Shown here one piece after another: positions 26,233 through 35,100 of a stretch of DNA of 40,247 nucleotides. The translations under genes and the position numbers were made by a program. The stretch's first letter is position 1. Every line of letters begins with the position of its first letter. The notes under the pieces are model-generated. The model saw nothing but the letters and a program-made list of their open reading frames with translations. It was not told the origin of the DNA and ran no database searches. This DNA is from an uncultured Bacteroidales bacterium (GTDB taxonomy: Bacteria; Bacteroidota; Bacteroidia; Bacteroidales; CAIXZF01): assembly GCA_903923925.1 (NCBI GenBank), contig CAIXZF010000103.1:1-40247 (forward strand), read 5' to 3'.

Positions 26233-27378
26233 TTAAAGTCCCAAATGACGTGTAATAACGATTCTCTGAATTTCGGAAGTTCCCTCACCAATTTGCAGCA
26301 AACGCTGGTCTCTGTAAAAACGTTCGATATCATAATCCTTCATCAAGCCATAGCCACCATGGATCTGAACGGCCTCATCAGCAACTTCCTTTGCAATTTC
26401 AGAACAATAGAGTTTTGACATTGCAGCCTCTTTCGCAAATGGTTTTTTATTATCCTTCAGCCAGCATGCCTTGTACAGAAGGTTCCGGCCAAGCTCAATT
26501 TTAGTGGCCATATCGGCAAGTTTAAAACTTATGGCCTGGAAGGCTGAAATTGGTTTTCCGAATTGCTTTCTGTCGCGTGCATAAATCATTGCAAGTTCGA
26601 AAGCTCCCTGGGCTAATCCCAGTCCCATGGCCGCAATCGATAAACGCCCGCTGTCGAGCGTATTTAACATGATTCGCGAACCATCTCCGATGTTCCCAAC
26701 AAGGTTAGATTCAGGTACTTTGCAATCATCAAAATACAATTCGGCAGTATCCGAACCACGCCACATCATTTTATTGTGCATGGTTACAGCTTTAAATCCT
26801 GGTGTAAACTGATCCACAATAATGGCTGAGAATTCCTTTTGCCCGTCTTTTTCGCCTGTAACAACTTGTACAGTTGATCCTTTTGTAATAGGAGAGGAGG
26901 CATTGGTGATGAAAATCTTTGAACCGTTTATCGTCCATTCGCCATTTTCCAGTTTTGCCTTAGTCCTGGTGCCACGCGAGTCTGAACCAGCATCTGCCTC
27001 TGTAAGTCCAAACCCCCAAAGAGCTTCTCCTGTGCAGAGGATGGGGAGATATTTCATTTTCTGTTCTTCGTTTCCGAAATTGTAAATTGGCCCGATTCCT
27101 AAGGAATTGTGAGCTGCAACAGTTGCTGCCTGTGAACTGTCGATTCGTGCAAGTTCTTCAACAGCAATAATATACGATAATGTATCGAATCCATGTCCCC
27201 CATATTTTGTAGGAACAACCATCCCGAAAAGACCGATTTCTCCCATCTTTTGGGTCAACTCAACACTAAATTGTTGTTTATCGTCCAGCTCTCGTGCCAG
27301 GGGACGAATTTCTTTTTCCGCAAAATCACGTACGGTGCGACGGATCAAATCATGCTCTTCATTACAGAAAATATCCAT
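26233..27378 (-). CDS. Acyl-CoA dehydrogenase (SCAD-like; probable leucine-pathway enzyme)
   Basis: A 381-residue FAD-dependent acyl-CoA dehydrogenase. Signature 1 is GFGLTEADAGSD; FAD-contact segments are KIFITNASS, WRGSDTAELYFDD and DRKQFGKPISAFQ; signature 2 ends QIHGGYGLMKDYDIERFYRD. The catalytic base is E365 in QIGEGTSEIQR, the position used by short- and medium-chain enzymes. At the alternative isovaleryl-CoA dehydrogenase position (LDLER in the human enzyme) it has LDSGR. Sequence therefore looks butyryl-CoA-like, while the position beside methylcrotonyl-CoA carboxylase suggests isovaleryl-CoA as substrate. The gene lies 80 nt after MCC-alpha and 8 nt before the GT51 gene. An electron-transfer flavoprotein should be its acceptor; none is in the window. 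Confidence 0.88.
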   Translation of the reverse strand: MDIFCNEEHDLIRRTVRDFAEKEIRPLARELDDKQQFSVELTQKMGEIGLFGMVVPTKYGGHGFDTLSYIIAVEELARIDSSQAATVAAHNSLGIGPIYNFGNEEQKMKYLPILCTGEALWGFGLTEADAGSDSRGTRTKAKLENGEWTINGSKIFITNASSPITKGSTVQVVTGEKDGQKEFSAIIVDQFTPGFKAVTMHNKMMWRGSDTAELYFDDCKVPESNLVGNIGDGSRIMLNTLDSGRLSIAAMGLGLAQGAFELAMIYARDRKQFGKPISAFQAISFKLADMATKIELGRNLLYKACWLKDNKKPFAKEAAMSKLYCSEIAKEVADEAVQIHGGYGLMKDYDIERFYRDQRLLQIGEGTSEIQRIVITRHLGL

Positions 27379-27458
27379 GGGTAACAGTTTTTTATTTGTG
27401 AGGGAAGTAGATTAATATTATGATTTGTATCGTATTGATAATAAGGGTTAAAGATATG

Positions 27459-29453
27459 CTATTCTTCTTTAAATGTAATAAGTTCTGTGGTAGTATCTAC
27501 AGTTTCTCCTGCCTTTGCATTTACCTTTTCAATTTCGCCATCCTTGCCTGCAAGTATATTGTTTTCCATTTTCATAGCTTCTACAATTAAAAGCACTGTT
27601 CCTTTCGTAACAAGATCACCAGGTTTAACATTCACTTTTACAATCTTTCCCGGCATAGGAGAGCTTATTCTTGATTCCTGTGAACCATGATTATAGCCTG
27701 CCATTGAAAGTAATTCCTGTTCAATAAGCTGGTCTTTACGTTCGCAAAAGAAGTTAACACCATCAATCTGGAGTTGAGTTGTACCATTGGATGCGGTTGC
27801 AGCATAGGCAAGGTAATGGGCATCATTCATGATAAACTCAAAACGGGTTCCAAGGGATTTCTGCAGCAACATTTTGTATTCCAGTCCATTATAGATAAAA
27901 AGGTAGTGATTCTGCTGCCTGTGTTTTAGTTCAATATCGGATTCAATACCATCAACTGCTATTTTGATAAGCATGAAATTACGCCAAAAGCCAATTTTGT
28001 TCCAAATGTTTTGTTCTTCATCACCGTGATGTTGTAAACTGAATAGAAGAAAGGCCATCAGTGGAATTTCTTTTGGAATGCTGTCTTTCTTTTTTGCAGC
28101 AGCTTCAAGGATTTCAGCAGTATGGTCGTCGCAAAACTTTGTCGAAATGGTATTCTGGATAAAGGCATCCAGAGAGAGCATTGTGAGTAGGTAATTCGTG
28201 TTGGTTCTAATTCCGAGAACAGGATAATGAGTGAGGGCAGAAATCATCTTCTGCCTTGCATGCTCACGGTTGCTGCCATGACTCACAATCTTTGCAATCA
28301 TAGGGTCAAAGTCGGGCCGTATTATTACCGGGCCATCAATGCCTGTGTCAATCCTGATTCCCGGACCTTCCGGTTCCTTGTACAAGCTTATTTTTCCCGG
28401 AGAAGGGAGAAAGTTGTTCTCAGGGTCTTCAGCGTAAATACGGCATTCAATGGCATGGCCTTTCTGCCGTATTTCCTCCTGATTAAATCTCAAAGGAAAC
28501 CCTGCAGCAATACTAATCTGTTCCTCAACAATATCAATACCTGTAACCATCTCTGTAACAGGATGTTCAACCTGTATACGCGTATTCATTTCAAGAAAAT
28601 AAAAATTTAACTGCCAGTCAACCAGAAACTCTATTGTTCCGGCATTACTGTATTTTGCTGCTTTGCCAAGCCTTACTGCAGCAGCACAAATTTTCTCTCT
28701 TACTTCAGTTGTAAGGGTAGGAGAAGGACTTTCCTCAATTATTTTTTGATACCGGCGTTGTATGGAACATTCTCTTTCATAAAGGTGAATCACGTTTCCA
28801 TGCTTGTCGCCAAGGATCTGAACTTCAATGTGTCTTGGGTTTTCAATGAATTGTTCAAGATAAACAGAACCATCCCCAAAGTATGTTTTTGCTTCACGGC
28901 TGGTTGCTTCAAGAGCAGCTTTCAGCTCATCTCTTTCCCTTACGATCCGCATTCCTTTGCCGCCACCACCTGCGGCAGCTTTAACAAGTACCGGAAACGG
29001 AATATTTTCAGAAGCTTTCACAAGATCTTCAAGTTCTCCGGAAGCTCCTTTAGCAACTGGTAATCCATTACTTACGGCAAAGTTTCTGGCTTCTATTTTA
29101 TGACCCATCAGGCGGATTGCCCCTGAATCGGGCCCAACAAAAGTTAATCCGGCAGCTTCACAGCTTTCGCCAAATTTTGCATTCTCAGCCAGGAATCCAT
29201 AGCCCGGATGAATACAGTCGCATTGCGATTTAACAGCAATGCCGATTATTTTTTCAACATTCAGGTAGGTTTCAGAAAGACTGCCTTCTCCCAGGCAATA
29301 GGCCTCATCAGCCATGCTAACGTGCAGGGCATCTTCCTCAATAGTTGTATAGATACTTACCGTCCGCAGTCCCAGTTTTTGTGCCGAACGGATTATCCGC
29401 ACAGCAATTTCGCCACGGTTGGCTATAAGAATTTTTTCAAGGGCCTTCATCAT
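27459..29453 (-). CDS. Methylcrotonyl-CoA carboxylase, biotin-containing alpha subunit
   Basis: A 664-residue acyl-CoA carboxylase alpha subunit: ATP-grasp biotin carboxylase (about 1-450; ILIANRGEIAVRIIRSA, AAAGGGGKGMRIV, FLEMNTRIQVEHPVTE), a linker/BT region (about 450-590), and a biotinyl domain (about 595-664) with the biotin-accepting K628 in VEAMKMENN. It carboxylates biotin with bicarbonate and ATP. The family is shared by propionyl-, acetyl- and methylcrotonyl-CoA carboxylases; the MCC assignment comes from the neighbouring MCC-type beta subunit and LiuC-type hydratase. It starts 1 nt after the hydratase stop; the second codon is also ATG and could be the true start. Biotin ligase acts in trans and is not in the window. 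Confidence 0.9.
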   Translation of the reverse strand: MMKALEKILIANRGEIAVRIIRSAQKLGLRTVSIYTTIEEDALHVSMADEAYCLGEGSLSETYLNVEKIIGIAVKSQCDCIHPGYGFLAENAKFGESCEAAGLTFVGPDSGAIRLMGHKIEARNFAVSNGLPVAKGASGELEDLVKASENIPFPVLVKAAAGGGGKGMRIVRERDELKAALEATSREAKTYFGDGSVYLEQFIENPRHIEVQILGDKHGNVIHLYERECSIQRRYQKIIEESPSPTLTTEVREKICAAAVRLGKAAKYSNAGTIEFLVDWQLNFYFLEMNTRIQVEHPVTEMVTGIDIVEEQISIAAGFPLRFNQEEIRQKGHAIECRIYAEDPENNFLPSPGKISLYKEPEGPGIRIDTGIDGPVIIRPDFDPMIAKIVSHGSNREHARQKMISALTHYPVLGIRTNTNYLLTMLSLDAFIQNTISTKFCDDHTAEILEAAAKKKDSIPKEIPLMAFLLFSLQHHGDEEQNIWNKIGFWRNFMLIKIAVDGIESDIELKHRQQNHYLFIYNGLEYKMLLQKSLGTRFEFIMNDAHYLAYAATASNGTTQLQIDGVNFFCERKDQLIEQELLSMAGYNHGSQESRISSPMPGKIVKVNVKPGDLVTKGTVLLIVEAMKMENNILAGKDGEIEKVNAKAGETVDTTTELITFKEE

Positions 29454-29454
29454 G

Positions 29455-30246
29455 TTATTGTTTTACCCAATTTGGTTTCCTTTTTTCCAGAAATGCTGCC
29501 ATTCCTTCCTGTCCTTCTTCTGATGCCCTGATTTCAGCAATCACAGTAGCTGTATAATCAAGTGCTTCTTCCAACTCTAATTGATTGGTTACGTTATAGA
29601 TAAGTTTTTTACAATGATCCATTGCCCTGGGGCCGCTTGTTATCAGATGCCCGATAACTGAACGAACATGCTCTTCCAGAGCTTCCATTGTAAACGATTG
29701 GTTAACAAGTTTGCAGGATTCAGCTTCTTTGCCTTTTATCCTCCGGCCTGTGAGCATTAACTCCCGGGCACCATACTCTCCCACACGCTTAATTACATAG
29801 GGAGAAATGCAGGCTGGAACAATGCCGATTTTAACCTCACTCAGCGAAAATGTTGTATCATCCTCACAAAACGCAAAGTCGCAGGCTGCCAACAGACCAT
29901 TTGCACCACCCATTGCTGCTCCGTGAACCATGGCAATAGTAGGTTTATTGCAGGTATACAGTCCATAAAAGCATTTGGATAGCTGGTAGCTTTCCTTATA
30001 GTTACGCTCAAAAGTATATCCTGCAACACCACTCATCCATTTTAAATCGGCTCCTGCACAAAAGGATTTGCCTCTGCCACGAAGGATCAATACCCTGACA
30101 TCGTTCATTGTATTCACATGTTCCACACAATCAATGATTTCACTAATCATAACTTCATTAAAAGCGTTGTGGATTTCAGGACGGTTTAACCACAAGATGG
30201 CGATATTGTCCTTCTTCTCAAATTCTATAGTTTGATATGCGTTCAT
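29455..30246 (-). CDS. 3-methylglutaconyl-CoA hydratase (LiuC-type crotonase)
   Basis: A 263-residue crotonase-fold enzyme, hydrating 3-methylglutaconyl-CoA to HMG-CoA. The oxyanion-hole segments are KSFCAGADLKWM and VHGAAMGGANGLLAACD. At the first crotonase glutamate position the sequence has GGANGL rather than GGGxE, while the second catalytic glutamate is kept in FSLSEVKIGIVPACISPYV. This same combination, GGAxGL plus LSEVxIG-x-x-PA, is what I recall for proteobacterial LiuC, which supports this specific function over generic enoyl-CoA hydratase. It lies between the beta and alpha carboxylase genes with gaps of 10 and 1 nt, so the three genes form one transcript. Confidence 0.88.
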   Translation of the reverse strand: MNAYQTIEFEKKDNIAILWLNRPEIHNAFNEVMISEIIDCVEHVNTMNDVRVLILRGRGKSFCAGADLKWMSGVAGYTFERNYKESYQLSKCFYGLYTCNKPTIAMVHGAAMGGANGLLAACDFAFCEDDTTFSLSEVKIGIVPACISPYVIKRVGEYGARELMLTGRRIKGKEAESCKLVNQSFTMEALEEHVRSVIGHLITSGPRAMDHCKKLIYNVTNQLELEEALDYTATVIAEIRASEEGQEGMAAFLEKRKPNWVKQ

Positions 30247-30256
30247 TTTCGATAAT

Positions 30257-31864
30257 TTACATTCTCATAACACCAAACTGTGGATCAGGATAGTTGTGAT
30301 TAAGCGACATGGCAATTCCCATTGCAATTAGTTTACGGGTATCAGTGGGGTCGATGATGCCGTCGTCCCAGAGCCTTGCTGTGCTGAAATAGGCTGAGCC
30401 TTCTGCTTCATATTTGGCAAGAATTGAAGAGCGCATAGTTTCACGCTCAACAGCGTCGAAGACCTTTCCCTGTAAGCGAAGCTGATCTTCTTTTACCTGG
30501 ATTAGTACTGAGGCAGCCTGTTCGCCGCCCATTACTGAGATCTTTGCATTTGGCCACATAAATAAAAGTCTGGGCTCGTAGGCCCGGCCTGCCATCGCAT
30601 AATTTCCTGCACCGAACGATCCTCCAAAAACAACGGTAAACTTTGGTACCCTTGTATTAGCTGTTGCATGAACGAGTTTTGCACCGTCGCGGGCAATTCC
30701 TCTTCGTTCATACTCTTTGCCAACCATAAATCCGGTAACATTCTGTAAAAAGAGAATTGGTATTTTTCTGAAACTGCAAAGCTCAATGAAATGGGCTCCT
30801 TTCAATGATGTTTCCGAAAAAATTACCCCATTATTCGCGATAATTCCAACCGGGAAACCCATAATATGAGCAAAACCTGTAATAATGGTCGGAGCATAGC
30901 GGGCTTTAAACTCCTGGAAACGGCTTCCATCTACCATTCTGGCTATAATTTCCCTGGCATCCATAGGTTTCCGTAAATCAACCGGAGCAATCCCATAAAG
31001 CTCCTTTGGGTCATAATATGGTTCTTCAGGAATTTGAATATCAAGTATTTGCCTGTTTTTAGCTTCCAGGTTCTGGAAAATGTTCCTGCAGATCTGGATT
31101 GCATGCTGGTCGTTTTCGGCATAATGGTCGGCAACACCGGAAATTGTGGTGTGTACATCGGCACCGCCAAGTTCTTCGGCACTCACTTCTTCGCCGGTTG
31201 CAGCTTTAACAAGAGGTGGTCCACCAATAAAAATAGTACCCTGGTTTTTAACAATAATAGTTTCGTCACTCATGGCAGGTACATAGGCTCCGCCTGCGGT
31301 GCATGATCCCATGACAATGGCTATCTGAGGAATTCGTTCAGCTGATAACCTGGCCTGGTTAAAGAAAAACCGGCCAAAATCATATTTGTCAGGGAAAACA
31401 TTTGCCTGGTCATGTAAAAATACTCCGCCAGAGTCAACCATGTAAACGCAGGGCATATGGTTTTCAAGTGCAATTTCCTGCGCCCTGACGTGCTTTTTTA
31501 TGGTTTCCTGCATGTAGGTACCACCTTTCACTGTGGCGTCATTGGCAATGATAACAGTTTCACGTCCGTGTATAACACCTATTCCTGTAATAATCCCGGC
31601 AGAAGGAAACTGATTTTCGTACATTCCATAGGCCGCCAAAGCAGATAGTTCCAGAAAAGGAGTATTCGGATCAACAAGCATATCGATTCGTTCGCGGGCA
31701 AGTAATTTACCACGTTCAACATGCTTCTGAATGGCAAGCGGAGAAGCACCCAGCCGCACCAATTTCAGCCTGTCGCGGTATTCATTCAGGATTCCAAGAA
31801 AGGCTTCCCGGTTCGCCAGGAATTCCGGGGAGTGAATATTTAATTGAGATTCAATACGATACAA
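30257..31864 (-). CDS. Methylcrotonyl-CoA carboxylase, carboxyltransferase beta subunit
   Basis: A 535-residue carboxyltransferase subunit, the length of MCC-beta (propionyl-CoA and glutaconyl-CoA homologues are usually a little shorter). It transfers carboxyl from biotin to 3-methylcrotonyl-CoA. MCC-like blocks are NDATVKGGTYMQETIKKH, DSGGVFLHDQANVFPD, FFNQARLSAERIPQIAIVMG, SCTAGGAYVPAMSDE and the C-terminal GYEV-like region replaced by VTGFMVGKEYERRGIARDG. It is the first gene of the minus-strand leucine block; I find no clear TAnnTTTG box in the 263-nt gap before it. Together with the hydratase, alpha subunit and acyl-CoA dehydrogenase downstream it turns isovaleryl-CoA into HMG-CoA. Confidence 0.92.
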   Translation of the reverse strand: MYRIESQLNIHSPEFLANREAFLGILNEYRDRLKLVRLGASPLAIQKHVERGKLLARERIDMLVDPNTPFLELSALAAYGMYENQFPSAGIITGIGVIHGRETVIIANDATVKGGTYMQETIKKHVRAQEIALENHMPCVYMVDSGGVFLHDQANVFPDKYDFGRFFFNQARLSAERIPQIAIVMGSCTAGGAYVPAMSDETIIVKNQGTIFIGGPPLVKAATGEEVSAEELGGADVHTTISGVADHYAENDQHAIQICRNIFQNLEAKNRQILDIQIPEEPYYDPKELYGIAPVDLRKPMDAREIIARMVDGSRFQEFKARYAPTIITGFAHIMGFPVGIIANNGVIFSETSLKGAHFIELCSFRKIPILFLQNVTGFMVGKEYERRGIARDGAKLVHATANTRVPKFTVVFGGSFGAGNYAMAGRAYEPRLLFMWPNAKISVMGGEQAASVLIQVKEDQLRLQGKVFDAVERETMRSSILAKYEAEGSAYFSTARLWDDGIIDPTDTRKLIAMGIAMSLNHNYPDPQFGVMRM

Positions 31865-32127
31865 AACAGATTGATTTTAAATGGGTTAAAAATTTAAAAT
31901 GGCAATTTACAAATTTTTTCACACCACTAACTGAAACCCATATAAAACTATTCAGCTATCTCAATACGTGGGAATCTTTCTAAAATAGTACTCATAAAGA
32001 TTCTAAACTGTCTGAAACTCAAAATAATTATAAATAATAAAAATATAAATGGTATATTTACGTAATAAATATATAAACTGAAATATATAATGGCCACTAT
32101 ATCACTTTAATACCAATTGAACTAGTC
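31865..32127. other. AT-rich intergenic region between divergent genes
   Basis: This 263-nt stretch separates the divergent carboxylase operon and the giant surface-protein gene. It is very AT-rich, especially 32030-32110. I see no hairpin, no gene and no good match to TAnnTTTG on either strand, although promoters for both sides must lie here. Confidence 0.5.
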
Positions 32128-35100
32128 ATGAAAAAATCAAACGCAATTTTAGTTTTACTACTTGTTTTCGTATGGGCAAACTCAATGGGTCTTCCCACAA
32201 CATCGTTAACAGTGACAGCCACTGCAGGATTAACCGGGCCAACTGATTATCCAACCCTGAAAGCGGCCTTCGATGCCATTAACTTTGGAACCCACCAGGG
32301 AAATATAACTGTTAAGATAAACACAAGCATCACCGAAACTGCAAGTGCAGTGCTTAATGCCAGCGGAAGCGGAACAACGCCTAATATTTCGAGTTATACT
32401 TCTATAAATATGTATCCAACAGTAACAGGTTTAACTATAGGAGGCAATCTTGCAACAGCACCACTTATTAATTTGAATGGGGCGGATAATGTAACCATTG
32501 ATGGCAGAGTGAACCAAACAGGCTTAAAAGATCTTACTATTACCAATACCAGCACTTCGGCTGTTACAGCTACTTCAACTATCCGTTTTATTGGCGGAGC
32601 TACCAATAATACTATTACCAATTGCAACGTAAAGGGTTCAGCAACAATGGCAGTGACTACAGAAGGAGCAACAATTTTATTCTCCACTGACGCTCTAACA
32701 GCTGACGGTAATGATAACAATACCATTTCTAATTGCGATATCGGACCTGCAGGTGCAAATCTGCCTACAAAAGCAATCTTAGGAAATGGTTCAACTACAA
32801 CTACTGCCATTGGGAACAGCGGAATTATTATTACCAATAATGATATTCATGACTATTTTGGAGCTGCTGTTACCAGTTCGGGTATTGCAACCACTACTGG
32901 CTGCAATACATGGAGCATCACCAATAACCGTTTCTATCAAATAGCAAGCCGTACCTGGACAACAGGTGCCGTACATCGTGCCATCGATATCAATAACGCT
33001 ACTGCTGCTCAGGGTTTTACAATAACCGGTAACATCATTGGGTATGCTTCCAACACACAAATCGGTACCTATACACTTTCCGGATCAGCAGGGATATTTC
33101 AGGCCATTTATTTCAACGGCATTTTCGAAGGAACGGTCTCCAATATTAATAGCAATACGATAGCCTCTGTCAGGCTTTCGGGTGTTACTTCAACTGGATC
33201 AGGTACGAGCAGTCCTTTCACTGCTATTCTTGTTGCCGCGGGTCTTGCCAATACTAACAGCAATACCATCGGAAGCCAAAGTGCAACAGGCTCGCTTACA
33301 TTTTCAACAACCAGCACTTTAAGTACAGAAGTCTATGGTATTTACAACTTCAGTAGTGATGACTGGACAGCAACCAGCAATAATATTGGTGGGATTTCCG
33401 TAACCAATCTTGCTGCATCAGGGACATTTGTTGTATACGGGTTAAAAGCAAACACAAGTTCAACAAAGTTATTCAACGCTTCATCCAACAATGTTGGTGG
33501 CACTATTGCCAACTCAATTCAATTGACATCAACGGGAGCTTCTTCACAAGTTATCGGGATTAATGTATATACGGCTATTGGTAATTTAACATCCAATACA
33601 GTTCGCAACCTCACCAATAACAATGGAACAGGAACAACTACTGCTGCTTCGGTTATCGGTATGTTATTAGTCACTTCATCCGCAAACCAGACTGTTTCGC
33701 AAAACATCATTTATAATTTAAGAAATACGCATGCCACAGCAGCAACAGTTGTAACAGGCATACAGTTTACAGGAAGATATGCGAATATTGTAAACCGAAA
33801 CTTCATATATGGTTTATCGGGCACATCAGCAAGTTCAAAATTGTATGGTATTAATATAGCAGGCGGCACCACAACCTACTCCAATAATATTATTACTCTT
33901 AATGGCGACAACTCGTCGTATTTATATGGTATTAATGATGTAGCTGGAACAAATAAAGTATATTTTAATACTGTTTATATTAATGGTAGTACACCAACGG
34001 GAGTGAATACGAATTCCTATTGTCTGTATAGCGGCGGTAGCAATGTTCGCAATTACCGGAATAATATATTCGTAAATAACCGGATCAGCGGATACATCAA
34101 TCCATGTGTATATATTAGCAGTCTTTCTAATCTTACAATAGATTACAATGATTATTATTATACCGGCGGAGGTAATCAGGGAGTAGGGATGTCAGCATCT
34201 CAAATTTACACATCTCTCGCAAATTTTAAAGCGTATACCCTTCAGGATGTAAATAGTAAAAATGCAGATCCAAATTTTGCAAGTCCAGGAGGCATATTGG
34301 AGACAAATTATAAGCCTTCAGAAGGAAGTTTGATTGCAGTAACAGGTACAGGCACCACAACAGATTATGCCGGAGTTCCTGACTCCCGCAGCTCAAGTAC
34401 TCCTGCAATGGGAGCATGGGAGTATTGTGTCAATCCTGTCATTAGCAGTCAATCTACAGCAACACAAACCCAGTGTATTGGTGAGACTTTTACTTCGATT
34501 TCGCTAACTGCAACCGGAACAAATTTGGTATACAGATGGTATAAAAATGTAAATGCAACGACTTCCGGTGGAACTGAGGTTGGGACAAACTCTAACAGTT
34601 ACACTCCTTCGGCTGCTGTTGCCGGAACCTTATATTATTATTGCACAGTAGGCAGCGATTGCGGAACATTCCAAACCTGTGCAGTTTCGGGAGCGTTTAA
34701 TACTATCAATACTACAATAGGTGCAGGTGCAGCATTAGCATTTGATGGAACTGCAAGTTATGTTTCCTTGCCAGGTACATTTATTAATAACACAATGAGT
34801 GTTGCTATTTGGGCATATTGCTCTGATTGGGTAGTTTCTACTCCCTTCAAAACAATCATTGGAAATAACCAAACTGGAGGCTGGGCCATATATCTTGAGA
34901 ATTCAGATATTAAAGTGAATCTGGGCGTAGCTTCAGGAGGGTATAAATCTGTATCTTACAGTGCTGCAGCACTGAGTGGTTGGAATCATATTGCATTTAC
35001 TGCCGACAATGCTTTCTTAAAGTTCTATATCAATGGTAACCTGGTAGGAAGCACTGCAACAAATAGCAGTTTTTCGTCGCCTGTTTCACCTATCAATACA

